Source: Meghimatium bilineatum
Taxonomy: Eukaryota; Mollusca; Gastropoda; Stylommatophora; Philomycidae
Reading direction: 5' to 3'
Assembly (NCBI GenBank): GCA_034231615.1
Contig: CM067298.1
Coordinates: forward strand, 34,168,127 to 34,232,126
Length of the DNA: 64,000 nucleotides
The stretch's first letter is position 1. Each line of letters opens with the position of its first letter. Below, in pieces: positions 23,790 to 37,080 of this stretch. Under the pieces are notes generated by a model. The model saw only the letters and a list, made by a program, of their open reading frames with translations, was not told the origin of the DNA and searched no databases. The position numbers were made by a program, and so were the translations under genes.

Positions 23790-24900
23790 GCTGTTGGTCC
23801 GTCGAAGTCGACTTTAACCATTCAGCTCAAGTGAGGTGATGATAAAGATGATGCTGTCTGCGATGTGCCGGACTGTGACTAATGAATCATATTCGTGCTT
23901 GGAATTGTCTACCACACGCTGGGCATGCTGGGAGGGGTCTGTCGGACAGTACGCAGCTCTTGCCTTTCTTCTAGCGCGTTTCTGTTGCCTAGCTTTATGT
24001 CTGAGGCTTTCTTCAGTTGCTGCACAATTCATGATTCTGTGAAACTAATCAGATTTGTCTTGTGTAAGATTCTCCCATGAATGTGTGTCTACTTTTAAGT
24101 GGGTCACTAATATCTTTTGAGTGTCTTTAAAACGCTTTTTCTGTCCTCTTGCTTTGCCGGAGCCAGTCTGAAGTTCTCCATATAACAACCTTTTGTTAGA
24201 CGATGATCTTTCATGCTGACCATCTGTTCTGTCCAGTGTATCTGCGCCTTCATCAATATTGTACATTATGCTTACAGACTTAGATTTATCAGTACTTCGC
24301 TATCTGGTATTTTATCCCACTAATGGATACTGAGTATCTTACTAAGGCAATAGTTGATTCTTCTAGCGATTCTGTCATATAATGTCCATGTTTCACAGAC
24401 ATTAAGGAGTGATATTACTGCTGTTTGGTAAACTATTATTTGGTGGTAGTTGTTATTCCCCTTCTTTCCAATACTTTTCTTTCGCATTCTTCCAAATGTG
24501 ACACTATCTTTCGCTATTCTGTTATTTATTCTGTTATTTCCCTATTATATTGTGTACTTCAGTGACGATGTTTACAACTTCAGAGTGCTGCTCAGGTAGG
24601 TGAAATTATTGACTGAAGCATTTCTTCTTTGATCCTTATTGGGGTATTTAAGTGTGGTTTGTTTGGTGTGGATTGAAACATCATCTTTGTTTTCTTTATA
24701 TTGATAGTGAAGCCAAAGTTGTTAGTAGGTTTCATAAACATATACATATAGACTTAATGTCCCTTCCGTTCCTTCTCTATTCCTGACATCCAGGTTAACT
24801 AGGATAATACATATCTTATCTAGACTACCTATGTCTGTTTCCCTTTGTCTTCTTACCCTGTCACTGACAATTAGATAGCAAAAAGTGTTCTGCTATACTT
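23790..24900 (-). pseudogene. LINE RT thumb to C-terminus, zinc-finger-tailed family
   Basis: Reading leftward from about 24,900, the minus strand gives an NVCETWTLY-D-IARRINYCLSK-LSI segment (near 24,330-24,410). After that comes RLLYGELQTGSGKARGQKKR (24,150-24,210), FKDTQK, SWENLTQDKS and a Lys/Arg-rich AARQQKRARRKARA-like helix. The end is a degraded HAQRV...H...H segment where related copies have a C2H2 finger. A frameshift near 24,040 and stops make it a pseudogene. It is the same family as 36690-37080 and 63540-63998. Confidence 0.83.
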
Positions 24901-25168
24901 TTATTTTGATTTCTCTAGTTTTTGTTTTATCCAGTTTGTGACCAATTTCTATTCTTCAGTACTTCACGTATTATTGTTGACTTAGTATCAACAGCACCTC
25001 ACTACTTCATACACCTCTAGATGTCTTATTTACCATAATCACACTACTACATTTCTTGTCTTCTGTCAAACAGAGATTATAGTCACCAGTATTTCTAGAA
25101 TAGGCTAACACGATCTTTGGTAAAGTGAATAAATGTGAACATTAACTTATATAGTGAAGTAAAGTATA
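24901..25168. other. Probable upstream LINE remnant, unresolved
   Basis: Composition continues that of the LINE fragment, but no motif could be identified with confidence. Confidence 0.3.
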
Positions 25169-25762
<594 letters not shown>

Positions 25763-25869
25763 CAATATTCGTTCAGCGCCGAATATGGTGCTTGTCTTGT
25801 CTTATACTTATCACTACGACTATGAGGTTATGATGTGTAAACACGAAAACATACAAGTTACAATATACA

Positions 25870-27400
25870 AGACATTTTCAACGTTTCGAACCGTTAGGTC
25901 TTTTTTCATGAATATAAAACAATGAAAACTGTAAATGCTATGTTGCCACCACAGAGGCACTAGATACACTAATGACATGTGAAAAATACAAAGTTCAATG
26001 TGACAATGATGTATATGTAAACATGTAGTCCTGGAAGTGGGTTTTGTTGAAAATCTGACAAGATTTGATAACAGATATAACCAATTATTACCCAATACAA
26101 CATGAATAGCAATACAATAACGACCCCAGACAACTCACATTTAAACAAAAGATTATTCGGAGTTTAGTTCAAAAAGCTTGAGTGTAGAAAAATCTAAAAT
26201 AAATCGATTTTCAAGAGCGTACCTAGATCTGTTATCCTTGCTGAAGGATCTGAGGGCAGTGACTTGGCTATTGATGGCACCATGATGACCATCACCATTG
26301 AAATTAATGACAAGGGTAAGTTATTAGTGTTTTATGGAGTGAAAAAGTCTACCGGCGCGATCACTCAATCGTAAGCCCGTTTCACCTACATACTTCTTGT
26401 CACAACTTTCACATATGATAACGTAAATAACATTACGGGATTCACATGTAAAGGCCTCATCGGTAGTTAAAATGATCTTAGGAAATGAAACAGAACTGAT
26501 CTGATCTACATACGGACATATGTAGTAACAACCGCGTTTGAAAAAAATAATGCCAAAGTGAGCAGGAAACATAAGACCTGAGGTAACTGAGGATCAGGAT
26601 GTCATTAAAAGATTGTGTAACGCCTATAGACAAGAAAAGGGAAGTCATTGAAAGCAGCCGGAGTTTCAGAATCAGACCGGAGAAGGGAATAATGCTTGAA
26701 CAAGATTCGACGGACTATAGAATTATGAGGATGAACAGTAAGGACACGTTTAACTGTATCAGAGGAGGATGAAGTACCCTGAGTATTAGTCAAGGTATCA
26801 GGTCGAGATATCTTATGTACACGAAGCCATGCCGATGAATAAACACTGTGAGTGAATGAAGGTCTACGAAAGAAATGAATCATATCAGATAATTTATCAG
26901 GAAAGTCGTCATCATCTCTACATAAGCAACAAAGGCGAAGAAGCTGGGAGAATGACAAAGCGTTGCGACAAGCAGGAGGTGAATGAGAAGAAGTGTAGAA
27001 CAGAAAACCATGTGCATCAACATGTTTGTAGTAAACAGATGTGCTGAGATAAAGGGAATGCATAGTGGCAATAATGTCAATATAGTTGACAGAAGTCGTG
27101 GAGATGTTAGATGTGAATTGAATATAAGGGTTAAAATTGCTGATAAAGTTGATGAAGCGAGACAATTCTATCTCAGGCATGTCAGTAATGTCTATACCAT
27201 AATCAATATTTCTATGAAATAGGAATGGGAAAGGATCTTCATAAGACTCCCAAACCTGATGCTCAAGATTTCCTATAAAAAGACACGCATAACTTGGTCA
27301 CATCTTAGTACCCATAGCAACACCACTGAATTACCTTCTATTAATTCATACATGGAATAGTTCCTATAAAATTTATGTTGTCTTCATTTCCTGTTCGATC
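25870..27400 (-). pseudogene. Penelope-like element, second and older copy
   Basis: On the minus strand the order is the GVAMGTKM-type block (near 27,310), an NFNPYIQFTSNISTTSVNY segment (about 27,130-27,090), a long region equivalent to the linker in the 12.3-kb copy, and the C-HFGIIFFKRGCY segment. The GIY-YIG core VIICESCDKKYVGETGLRLS lies near 26,400 and a decayed tail near 26,180 ends in ALENRFI. A frameshift falls between 26,605 and 26,572, and stops follow SIKH at 26,324. The 3' region holds the hammerhead-like motif at 25881-25910. More diverged than the copy at 12.3 kb. Confidence 0.88.
25881..25910 (-). ncRNA. Hammerhead-like hairpin motif, second copy (candidate)
   Basis: On the minus strand CATGAAAAAA, hairpin GACC-TAAC-GGTT, then CGAAACGTTG. 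The layout equals that at 14122-14153, with a different stem sequence that still pairs (G-C to G-U and G-U to A-U changes). Conservation of pairing rather than sequence hints at past selection on structure. Catalytic competence is not shown. Confidence 0.4.
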
Positions 27401-27770
27401 TGTTCCATCGATATAACAGAGGAAGTAGAGGATGAATTAATAAGTCATGCAAGGAAAGCAGTAGACAGACAACAATCTTTGAACGTTTCGCTCATGAGTA
27501 AATAAATGCAGTTACGGTGCTTTTGTATGGTCATTGTTATTGGCAGGTTCTTAGCACCTATGGAAAGAGTGCAGGTAGCTTTTGTATTATGCCATTGTTA
27601 TGGCGAGACGATAACAAGGCGATGACGTGTCGAGACTATTAGGAACTCTCTCTTTGGAGTCCATCACGGTGGCAAACAGGAGTGGGGTAAATACGTAGAA
27701 CGCCATGCAGACGTGATATATTGACATTACCACTGACCGATGGGAGACCGGAAATAATCGACCATTGATT
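27401..27770. other. Short stretch, nothing recognised
   Basis: Sits between the Penelope-like 5' side and a LINE 3' end. The minus-strand frames here do not resemble a known family. Confidence 0.35.
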
Positions 27771-28612
27771 GTCATGTGACGTAATCTTTCCAGAACGTTG
27801 TCTTCCCATTGTACTCTCTGAACCCCTCTCTGTCTTAGGCGATGCGGCTTGCATTTTCCAACGATGTATTAATTTTATCTGTAATGTCGTCAGTCCATCG
27901 TCTTCTTGGTCTGCCCTTTCTTCTCAATCAGGCACTCTTCCCTCCATTATTTGTCTTTCTAATCAGTTGTGTCTCTTTATTTGACCAAACAGGTGTAGTT
28001 TTCTTTATGTTATTGTGTTTAGTAACAAACACTATGTAATCTTCAATGTGTTTAAAATATCTGGGTTTCGCATTTTTCCTTCCATGATATTCTAAGTATC
28101 CTTCTGTCGCATTTCATCTCATAGGTGTTGATCTTCTTCGCCGTTGTTATATTTAGGGTCCATGTTTCTCAGCCGTATGTTGCAAACGGAAAAATAAAAT
28201 TTTGTAGCATTAGCAGTTTCATTTCTATATTGTTGTTACATGTATTCCTTATGTTTTTTAACCATTGTATTTTGCAATATACCATTGCCAATCTCATCCT
28301 TATCTCCGCGATGCAGTCTACGGCATCGTTGGTGTTTGCTCCTACGTATTCATATTTATCCACACATTCTATCTCAGTATTCTCTATTCTGATTTTTGGT
28401 TGTTTTGCTGTTATATCTGTTGATATGATTTTTGTTTCTTGTGTGTTTAAATACAAATTTTGTGATTCGCTATATTGTGTTCTTGACTAGTTGTTCCAAT
28501 CCGTTTATATAATTTGAAATAAGCACTGTGTCGCCTGCGTAGCGTAGTTCAGGGATTTCGAATCCGCCAATGCATTTAAAAGCGTTTCGAGATTAGAAAG
28601 ATTGTTCTAGAA
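27771..28612 (-). pseudogene. LINE RT catalytic loop to C-terminus (GRPRRRWTDDI type)
   Basis: Leftward on the minus strand: GFEIPELRYAGDTVLIS (near 28,560-28,510), where the YADD catalytic motif reads YAGD. Then a thumb segment with IRIENTEIECVDKYEYVGA and DAVDCIAEIRMRLAM (28,380-28,290), NNNIEMKLLMLQNFIFPFATYG, and the GRPRRRWTDDITDKINTS block (27,920-27,870). The end is a terminus shared with 22171. Stops are scattered. A hAT-like element starts immediately after, at 28,613, and truncates it. Confidence 0.86.
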
Positions 28613-29640
28613 CAGAGGTTTCCTAAGTGTGCGCCGAGGCGCCCGAGGACGCCGCAAAGAGTCTCCGGCAGCCTCGCCAAAACACCCATAAAAATATGAA
28701 AACTATAATGTTATAAAATGTATTTTATTAAACAGCTTTTATACACTTGATTGTAAATATAGTCAACATTGATTTACTCAAAATAAATATTATCATTTTG
28801 TAAATGGAATGTTAGATTTAATGTTAAAATAGCTTGTAGAAGTTTCAGCATAGGCAATATCACTTGGTCTAATAATAAAAGGTCCATCATCTGTAAGTGA
28901 GCGTGTGTGCTCGGCAGAGTCAATTGGTTGTCACTGTATGTGTACGCGCGCGTATAAGCAATAGTCGGTAAGTAACAGTGCCCACTCACGTTTAGCAATC
29001 TAATCATTGTCCTGATTTTTTGGAATGTTATAGAAGCGCCTAGAACTTTCGTGTACATTCGGAACAACTCGTATTTCCACATAAAAATGCGCTAGCGTAG
29101 TAACACGAGTCAGGGTCAGTAGACTTGTGCTCAACTAAAACTGAGAGTTTCGTCGTGAAGTAATTGAGTGACGAGTGAGATGTGATTGTGTTCATTATGA
29201 AGAGGTTTTTAATGCCAACATCGTCATAGAAAAATGATGAGGATTCATCAATTTTGGAGAAGGTATGAGATCCATTGGGGACTCGTAAAACTAAATATAT
29301 AAAGTATTACGAAAAATGTTTAAACTATAGGTTTTCTTGTGTGGATGTCAATGGTGAAGACCATTCTTAATGTGTTCTTTGTATAAAGGTTTTATCTGTT
29401 GAATCTATGCTTCCGAGGAAATGTAAAAAGCACATTCACTCTTCACCCAAATATGTTTGATAAACCAAAGGATTTTATTTGCAAGAACATTAACAACAGC
29501 AGACAAAAAAAGGTCTGCATATCCCAAACATTCTCAAGTCAACGGGATCTACGTTTGCCACAGCTGAGAGAGATTTTCAGAAGACCACATATAGGTGCAA
29601 TAAAGCAGTTGTGCAAATTGGAAATGTAAACGAGATTTTA
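28613..29640 (+). mobile_element. ZBED-type hAT transposon fragment, 5' end and BED finger
   Basis: CAGAGGTTTCCTAAGTGTGC at 28613 resembles hAT terminal repeats and directly follows TTCTAGAA (28605-28612), a typical hAT 8-bp target. A GC-rich GCGCC-containing segment follows. At 29,196-29,520 a broken frame reads as a transposase N-terminus: MKRFLMP, YEKCLNYRFSCV, C-VLC-KVLSVESMLPRKCKKHIHSLHP, FICKNINNSRQKK. The C..C...H...H spacing fits a BED zinc finger. The catalytic region and right terminus were not found. Stops interrupt the frame. Confidence 0.72.
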
Positions 29641-29946
29641 GAATGTCAGAAGAAAATGGTATATATTGCAATAACACTTAATATCAAATTGTTTTTATTC
29701 CAAGAAATCAGTCAAGAAATTGAACACAAGAACAACAACAGACTGTATCGATGTTTCAATCATATTCAATCGGTTCATACACTTTGCTAAATAATATTAG
29801 TTGGAGTCTTAACTCCTGGAGATCAAATGATTTTCAAGTTATACTTCTTGCTCGTTAGAATGAATAATCTTAAACTTACTTTTTCTGTCCTGAGGAATAA
29901 TCTTACATTGTTTACGCTGAAGAGTATCACATGTTCTTACAATGAA

Positions 29947-30400
29947 GGCAGTCACAGCATTCTTACGATGGTTCTTGGAAACAACTTTGAACAGGGTTGT
30001 TATTGTGTCCGATTCTCAGCCTATGCTTTGGAAGGTCCAAAGCGAATGTCTGCGTTATGAATGGACAGTATAGATAGATACATCTGACCTTCGGGAAATC
30101 GCATGTATCTACTGCTGATGTCATGCTGGAGTACGAGGAAATGAGAGAGAATTCACCCTTGTAGAAAAATTATGGTGGGCACTTTGAATAAAGATGAGAT
30201 CTTACAACAAAATACTGGATCTCCTACTGGAGAATTCAAATTTACTGAACGAATCAGTATTACAGAGACTGAATGAATTTGGGATGAAGCGTGTGGTAAG
30301 CAGCGAAGCTCGTTAGAGAGTTCAAATTAGGTGCATTAAAAAAATTAGCGCGCAACGGGAACGAAAAGGACACATACACCTTAGCATCAGCTTATTGACT
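29947..30400 (+). pseudogene. LINE RNase H domain and C-terminus
   Basis: One frame reads AVTAFLRWFLETTLNRVVIV then SDSQPMLWKVQ, with the second catalytic Asp in SDSQ. The domain continues with REIACIYC and CHAGVRGNERE. Later pieces (SSEAR, RCIKKISAQRERKG) match the region after RNase H. The final Asp-containing motif (ERAD in the 47-kb copy) reads as NERENS here, so it is mutated. Stops interrupt it. RNase H would remove the RNA strand during retrotransposition. Confidence 0.82.
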
Positions 30401-30699
30401 GAAAATCTATGGGTCTGTCCCATACGCAGCAACTTCAGTTATTAATTTCTGGAAATACATGATCTCACTTTATTTATGTTCTATCTGCAATCTCACACAA
30501 TCTACCGTCTGTAGCAAAAAATGAACACTAAAAAATTATGTATTTCGTCTTGTCAACGTCAATGATCTTACATTTCAAAATTTATGCATTGTGGAGGAGA
30601 ATTAGTAGCTAAGTGTAGTAATTAAACCAGAATTGTTTTTGGCTGTGGTGATTGTCTAGGCAATATAAATAGGTCCAGTAATTTTCCATTTCTTTCTGA
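30401..30699. other. AT-rich, nothing recognised
   Basis: No supported feature. Confidence 0.4.
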
Positions 30700-30795
30700 A
30701 CGGTCTGAATGCACAATTGCATACAGCGGGACTCGAACTTGTACCGTGTACGATACAGGCGCGAACTATACCACTCAGTCACATAGCCTAGAGTG
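30700..30795 (-). mobile_element. tRNA-like sequence, probable SINE head or tRNA relic
   Basis: On the minus strand TGACTGAGTGGTA (A-box-like) is followed about 40 bases later by AAGTTCGAGTCCCGC (B-box-like). The match to tRNA internal promoters is good. Acceptor-stem pairing could not be established, so a functional tRNA is not claimed. Confidence 0.5.
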
Positions 30796-30829
30796 GAGGA
30801 GATAAGTTTCACATATTTTCACGTTGTCT

Positions 30830-31145
30830 CTTGAAAGTAAATAGTCTCACATTTTCCATTTCTATCTAGTGATAGTAAGTAATATATTTTTTCTCCCATT
30901 TCTGTCTAAGGATATCATAACTGGTTTTCCACTTGTCTTGCACAAGTGAATAGTTTCGTATTTTCTCAATTTTGTCTTGGGAATGTTAATAGTTTTATAT
31001 TTTCCATCTTATGTCCTCAGAAATTGCATTTTCTTACATTTTCCACTTTTGTCTTGTGACATTAAATTACCTCATATTTTCCCACTTCTGTCATCTGAAT
31101 GATAATACTACTGTCTTAGACTCTCGACTTTTGTCTCAGACAAAT
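30830..31145. repeat. Diverged minisatellite, ~45-50-bp unit
   Basis: TTTTCCA(C/T)TT...TGTCTTG..A(G/T)...AATAGT repeats about six to seven times with heavy divergence. An old array. Confidence 0.65.
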
Positions 31146-31299
31146 ATATTAGGCGTTTCCGTTACCCTCCCCCCCCCCAATCTAAAAGGAGTAATATTCT
31201 CTCCCGACAGAAATAGGACATGTGCCTACTTGTATCAAAATCACAATCCCGTGACAAAACAGGATCTGAACTTGTTGTTCAGGGTGTACTGCCATTTTT

Positions 31300-31440
31300 C
31301 CATGCATATCCTAGGGAGTGGCTAAGGGAAGTTGAGGGAGAAACTGACCACTTGTTTTCTTTTTTTCTCATCGTTCCATGCATATCATATGGAGCGGCTA
31401 AGGAAAGTTGAGGGAGAAGCTGACCACTTGGTTTCTGTGA
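31300..31440. repeat. Two-copy direct repeat, ~75-80 bp
   Basis: CCATGCATATC, GGAG(T/C)GGCTAAGG, AAGTTGAGGGAGAA and CTGACCACTTG occur twice in the same order. Confidence 0.85.
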
Positions 31441-32049
31441 AAAGGTCATCATTATCACATTTTGTGACAAATTTTTACCTCTGTCTTCTATGAAATAATC
31501 CCCATGGATGACGAAGAGATGCAGGCCAGCGGACATTGAACGTTGTATTTTCTGGCAGACCGCGGGATGTCGGGAAATGACGACTTGGTAATGTAGGATA
31601 CTGACGAACTGGAATACCTCCATCCGAGGATTAAATATGCATCCGTAGCCCCTCCCCTTTACACAATCATACCATTGGAGCAACTGTATGAATCCGAGTA
31701 TCGCCTCAGTTACATGGCTCAGAAGAATATGTGAATTTATCAGAGAGCCTTTTGATTGTCAAGAGTTACCTATTCACAGCTAACTGGATCATTTAACTAC
31801 TTACACCACTCGCACTAATCTGGTCATGTTGTGCTGAAAGATCAAGAACAGAGGTTTTCCACGAATCCGTGACAATGATGTAATGTTTAAGATATATTGT
31901 CAAGTAGTCCTTGAAAGAAATGTCTACATATTAACTGTTGAATCTACGCCGTTCGGCTAGATTATTCAGATTTCATCACGGTTTTGGTTCCATTTGGCCT
32001 CTTGACTAAATAGCCAATTCCACACGTAAACCTGCTTAGTAGTCTGTTA
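31441..32049. other. Nothing recognised
   Basis: A 134-codon minus-strand frame (31279-31683) partly overlaps the direct repeat and resembles no known family. I do not call it a gene. Confidence 0.35.
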
Positions 32050-32300
32050 CAAGATGCCTGTTAGATTACAGTACTGCTATTTCATGTAAAACATGTTAGA
32101 TTACAGTACTGCTATTTCATGTAAAACATGTTAGATTACAGTACTCCAAATTCATGTAAAACATGTTAGATTACAGTACTGCTCTTTCATGTAAAACATG
32201 TTAGATTACAGTACTGCAAATTCATGTAAAACATATTCGATTACAATACTGCATAATCATGTAAAATATGCTTGATTACAGTACTGCTATCTCATGATCC
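32050..32300. repeat. Minisatellite, 35-36-bp unit, about 7 copies
   Basis: The core is GTTAGATTACAGTACTGC followed by TTCATGTAAAACAT. The outer units are more diverged. Confidence 0.95.
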
Positions 32301-34074
32301 AAATTAATGCTCCATCAATACACGGGTAAATAATAAATACTAGTACAGAGAAACATATGCAAACTACCTTCTTATCTTCAAAATCTAAATCATAATATAA
32401 TTTTGTATCGTTTCTGTTTGTTATTATGTATCCCTATGTACTAAGTAACACTGGCAGATGACAATACTCATTCTTTCTTCTCTAATGATCACTCCAACTA
32501 TTTCTTGTCAGTACTTTCTCATCAATTTTTATTTTCTACTTCTAAATTACCCACTTCATTATGGGCAACCAATACATCCTGTGTTAATGATCACGATTCT
32601 GTTTGACCTGTCCTCTTTATCCTATCGTATTTAACTCGACATAGTTAATTATCGAGGAAATCATTAATATTTGCAATAGGTAGTGTTAGCCATGTTATCT
32701 TTGACGAGTGTACTGAACCAATAGATCGGGGTCATCAATGTCATAGCTCAGTTAAATGATTGATTGAATCCGAGCACTATTCAGTGATTTTTAGTAACAA
32801 TTAATACGAACTGCAGAAACATGCTGATACAAGCTAAAGGTAAATACAAAGAACAAATAGTGTAGGTTTGATAATACTCATAATAATTTTAAAATGGAAA
32901 ATACATACATGTTTGAGAGCACGTATGTATATGTTATCGCGGATGTTCTTTCTTTCATTCAATCTCCAGGAATTGCTTGCGATTAGCTCTTACTTCTGAT
33001 GTGCAGTGGTTGCGATTTCTCACAGCTTTCTTTATTCAAACCAGGATAATTCAACTTTCGGTTTAGTGCAATGCCTATTGAAAGATCTTTCTAATCAGAT
33101 GGGGTGAATGTCACAAGACGAGCTGATAGTTTGTCTGGATCACCCATGGTATGCCCCTTTTCTCCGACGAGGTGCTGTTTTGCCAAAAGCGTCGGGAGTC
33201 TAGCATGTGACATGTGCATTTCTTACCGCACTCACCTCGTCCGTTTGTGATGGCTTAATAAATCGCAAGACGCGGCCAGTGTTTGGACTCTCTGCCATTG
33301 CGTTCAGCACCTAAGGAAGTGAGTAGATTGCGCCTATTCTGGGCGAGGATCTTTGCAGTCGGCGAACAATTCTCGTGCAAGAAAGGTATCCCTCTATGCC
33401 TTTGGGTACTGAACCAAGTTCTCTCTGTATGAGCCATGTTGGGCAACGGCGATAGTTGAGTTTGACTTGATTTTTGCGATGCCCTCGAAGAAAACGGTTT
33501 GCTACCCGTTACGATGTCCACAGACTCCAGAGTCCGAGTCTCAACACTGCTTCGGAGAGAAGTTCTGAACAATTTAATCCCCGAAATTTGTTCAATGCTT
33601 TTCGTGTATGCAATGGACAGCTGTATTCAAATTTTTGTTTTTTCAATATCCAGGAGTGCATGTTCAAATTGGCGTATCCAATATCTGAGTCATAACTCCT
33701 GCATTGAATGAAGGCAATTGTGGTGAGACCCGTAGGCTTCTGTGTGTTCTCGAGCATTAACAGCACTACCGCCAGTCTGTCTCATGCTGGGCGATTGTAA
33801 CGTCGTTGCCACTATATCGTTTCACATACACAACTTTGCCCTCTAGCACGTGTTTTCTTTTCTAGATGCAATGTGTACTATTAGGTTCATCTTATTTTGA
33901 CGAGATCCACCCATTTCGGAACGTTGCTATTGTCCTCCCCTTCTAAATATTTGGCTGATCGAAACTAAATGCACAGGTTTCTTGCGTCACTATATGCCGA
34001 CAGTGCTGCTGGGTGTGTTGGCGTAGTGGTCTTGGAGATATTGCTTACCTTTTTGAAGGCAAGTCACCTAGCAT
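32301..34074. other. Unrecognised stretch with one longer minus-strand frame
   Basis: A 105-codon minus-strand frame at 33255-33572 lies in a locally GC-richer patch (33,100-33,600). It could be TE-derived, but no motif was recognised. A short segment near 33,968-34,012 resembles 49,083-49,115. Confidence 0.35.
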
Positions 34075-34860
34075 GTATCATTGTGACTAGGCTCTATACC
34101 CAGCATTTACCAAGGTGTCTATACCCAACATTTATCATAGTTTCTAGGCCTATACCAAAAATTGATCATTGTGTGTAGGTCCTATATCTAGCATTTATCA
34201 TTTTATCTGTACCCACCATTTATCATTATGTCTATACTTAACATTTATCATTATGTCTATACCCACCATTTATCATTGTGTCTACATCCAATATTTATAA
34301 TTATGTCTATACCCACCATTTATCATAGTTTATATGCCATATACCCAACATTTATCGTTGTGAATTGGTCTTATATCTAATATTTATCATTGTGTCCATG
34401 CTCAATATTTATCATTGTGTCTATACCAAATATTTATCACTGTGTACATAAACAACATTTATCATTGTGTCTATATCCAACATTTATCATTGTGTCTAGT
34501 CCATATATCTAACATTTTTCATTGTCTATATCCACTATTTATCATTGTGTCTAGTCCATATATCCAACATTTATCATTTTGTCTAGGTATATATCTAACA
34601 TTTATCATTGTGTCTAGGCCATATACCCAACATGTATCATTGTGTCTAGGCCATATACCCAACATGTGTATCTAGGCCATATACCCAACATGTATTATTG
34701 TGTCTAGGCCATATACCCAAAATTTATCATTTGTGTCTTGGCCATATACCCAACAATTATGATTGTGGTGTCTATACCCAATATTTATGAATGTGTCTGT
34801 ATTTATATTTATCGCTGCGTCTGCGCCCCATACCCAGCATTTATTATTGTGTCTCTACCA
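34075..34860. repeat. Diverged minisatellite, ~24-33-bp unit, ~28 copies
   Basis: ATACCCAACATTTATCATTG followed by TGTCTA(GG) recurs with variable spacers such as CCATAT or GTCTATACC. Unit length varies, so the array is irregular and probably old. Confidence 0.92.
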
Positions 34861-36369
34861 ACCAGATGATAACTTGTCCATGTATGTGTGCTTCAAACGT
34901 GCTTTAGAATGTCATGGATACATTTAAAAACGTAAGATGTAATGACTAATGATACCAGAAAATGATCTCACAAAGATGTCGCTCAGTTTAGTGATACATA
35001 TTTTGTTCCTCCTGAAATAGTCTGAACATTTCCTGGATAACCTACTACACTCCCCCCTATATAATAGCAATCGTTTTGTACAGGACATGCTTACGTAATG
35101 ATGATTTTCTCATGCTGAAACCATACATCATGGACAATTTATCGTATTACCGGCATTTAGGCCAGGACTAAATAAGATTTAGCGGATTATTGTTCCCCAA
35201 TACGTTTTAAATGCGTGACGAGGTCAAAACGGTTGTTAAGGATAGAGACTGATCCATTTTGATAATTATGTTTCCTGACTATCTGGCGCTACCTTTATTT
35301 AATATTCCCTTATAAAATTAAGAGATACAAACGCGACTCGAACTCCATCATTTCAATAGGGCACCCTCGTCAACAATGAACGAGCATATTTAACACAATT
35401 CTGGGGTGTACTTAAATAAACAATTTCTAGTCTTTGAATGAACAGTTTTTATTACCAAACTGAAGTCTGGGCACGAAACATCGGAACAATATAATCAAAT
35501 ATTATGCGCGCACGATTTAGTACAAGATGACACGATCTCTGTATTCTGATTGGTTAATTATAACTTTAAAAATAAAGATTCGTGTAATGTTTTTTTTTAT
35601 CTAAGAAGGTATGCATATATTTTCCAAAATACTTCCCAAATTTCGCGTCCTTCAATTCAGTAAGTCGCTTATTTTTTTCACGAAATTATCCGTAAACATT
35701 ACCCATAACAGTAGTTCTGTCAACATCATAACAATCTGTGTATCCTAACACGAAATTGATATTTGATATATTGACATGTTTCCGTTATTAACTTGTTCAT
35801 GATACTATTTGTCCAACAAATAAACCAATATTGCCTTAACGCCTGTTTTTTTTGTGGCCTTCCATAAATAACCAACGCCCGTTCTTGAACTTTGAAGTGC
35901 AAAATAGACCATAATGAGAATCCACGGAATGTTTACACACCTCTGAATATAAATTTCATATTGAACGAATATTTACGGTTGTACTCCATGCCCTAATAAC
36001 AATTTTAGAAGAACCATGTATTATTCTGTTAAGTACACTTTCAGAAACGAAGTATCAATAAAACTAACATATCGGAGCGTGTTGATGCGTGTCAAGAATC
36101 TAATCAGGATTATTCCAGCGTGGAGGTCTATTAAATCAACATATGAAGCATAATTATTGAGCAGGTAAACAGGAATGAATAAAATTACCATAGCATATCA
36201 ACAAATAGTTAGAAAATTCATCAAACTCTAGCTGGGGGACTTGGGAGTAAATATTAGCTGTCAAGTTAACAAATTCGTCATTATACGTAGTGGATGTTTT
36301 TTGGTGTCGGTTGATTCTTCCATCGTTTCCTCCTGTAACATGATGTCTTGCTGATTTGTATACATGATT
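34861..36369. other. AT-rich stretch, nothing recognised
   Basis: No TE motif, tandem array or supported frame on either strand. Confidence 0.45.
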
Positions 36370-36515
36370 GGTATGCACTGCTTGCGTGGTTTGAACATGT
36401 AACGAGACACCACTCACTTAAAAACATCATACTACAGGGAACAGATGAGGTTGGAAGGAAGCCAGGTGATGTTATAAAAGAGAGTATGGATATTTGGAGG
36501 GCCTTCTTTGCCGCT
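36370..36515 (+). pseudogene. LINE C-terminal fragment
   Basis: A frame reads WFEHVTRHHSLKNIILQG, then T-EVGRKPGD and KESMDIWRAF. This is the WFGHVTR...ILQGTxEGGRxxG...W pattern of LINE C-termini, with GRK in place of GRR and loss of the usual Trp-Met block. Confidence 0.75.
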
Positions 36516-36689
36516 GTTTTCAATTAGAAAACTTACCTTATATGTGTATGGCATCATTCAATTCACAATGTAAATTTAGGTAATCATTCACCCTAACTCC
36601 CCCTCCCCCTTTCGGCTCTTGGCTTAGTGGTCAATTAATCTTCTTCGTGTCAATGAAATCACCTGTTCAAAATCAGACCGTCGCATACG

Positions 36690-37080
36690 GTTAATAAGTT
36701 ATGTGGACCGGTCACTTCGATCCCATGCCAGACAAGCGCCTTCCAAAGAGTTTGTTCTATAGGGGGCTATGAGATGATAAACGTTCAATCGGAAAACAGA
36801 AAAAACGATTCAAGAATTACTTTAAAAATCCCTGGAATACTGTAGCCTCTGGGAGACTAAAGCTCCTGATCACTCAGCTTGGCACACTCAGATCACCGCT
36901 AGCATCACGAAATTTCAGCAAGAAAGAACACTGCAGGCAATCTGTCAGAGACAGAAAATTAAGAAAAGATCTGTATTCTTACTCCAGACCCTCTGCAGGC
37001 ATGTACGCACTGCAACAAATCTTTCCTGCCACTAACTGGACTCCTCGGGAATGTACGAATTCACAAATCTAAAACAAAAT
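36690..37080 (+). pseudogene. LINE C-terminus with C2H2 zinc finger
   Basis: Across frames: GH..R-IPCQTSAFQRV (a decayed MPDxRLPKxxF motif), a Lys/Arg-rich QRKR-like stretch, an SLKIPGIL segment, the ARNFSKKEH region, and a C-terminal CTHCNKSFLPLTGLLGNVRI followed by H. The Cys-x2-Cys...His spacing fits one C2H2 finger at the extreme C-terminus, a recurrent feature of this family. Several frame changes are present. Confidence 0.75.

Noticed and set aside
30700-30795. Functional tRNA gene on the minus strand
   Set aside because: A- and B-box-like sequences are present, but no acceptor stem was found. Better explained as a SINE head or relic.
33255-33572. 105-codon minus-strand frame as a gene
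   Set aside because: No recognisable domain, and it lies in a GC-richer patch that may be TE-derived. Length alone is not sufficient.
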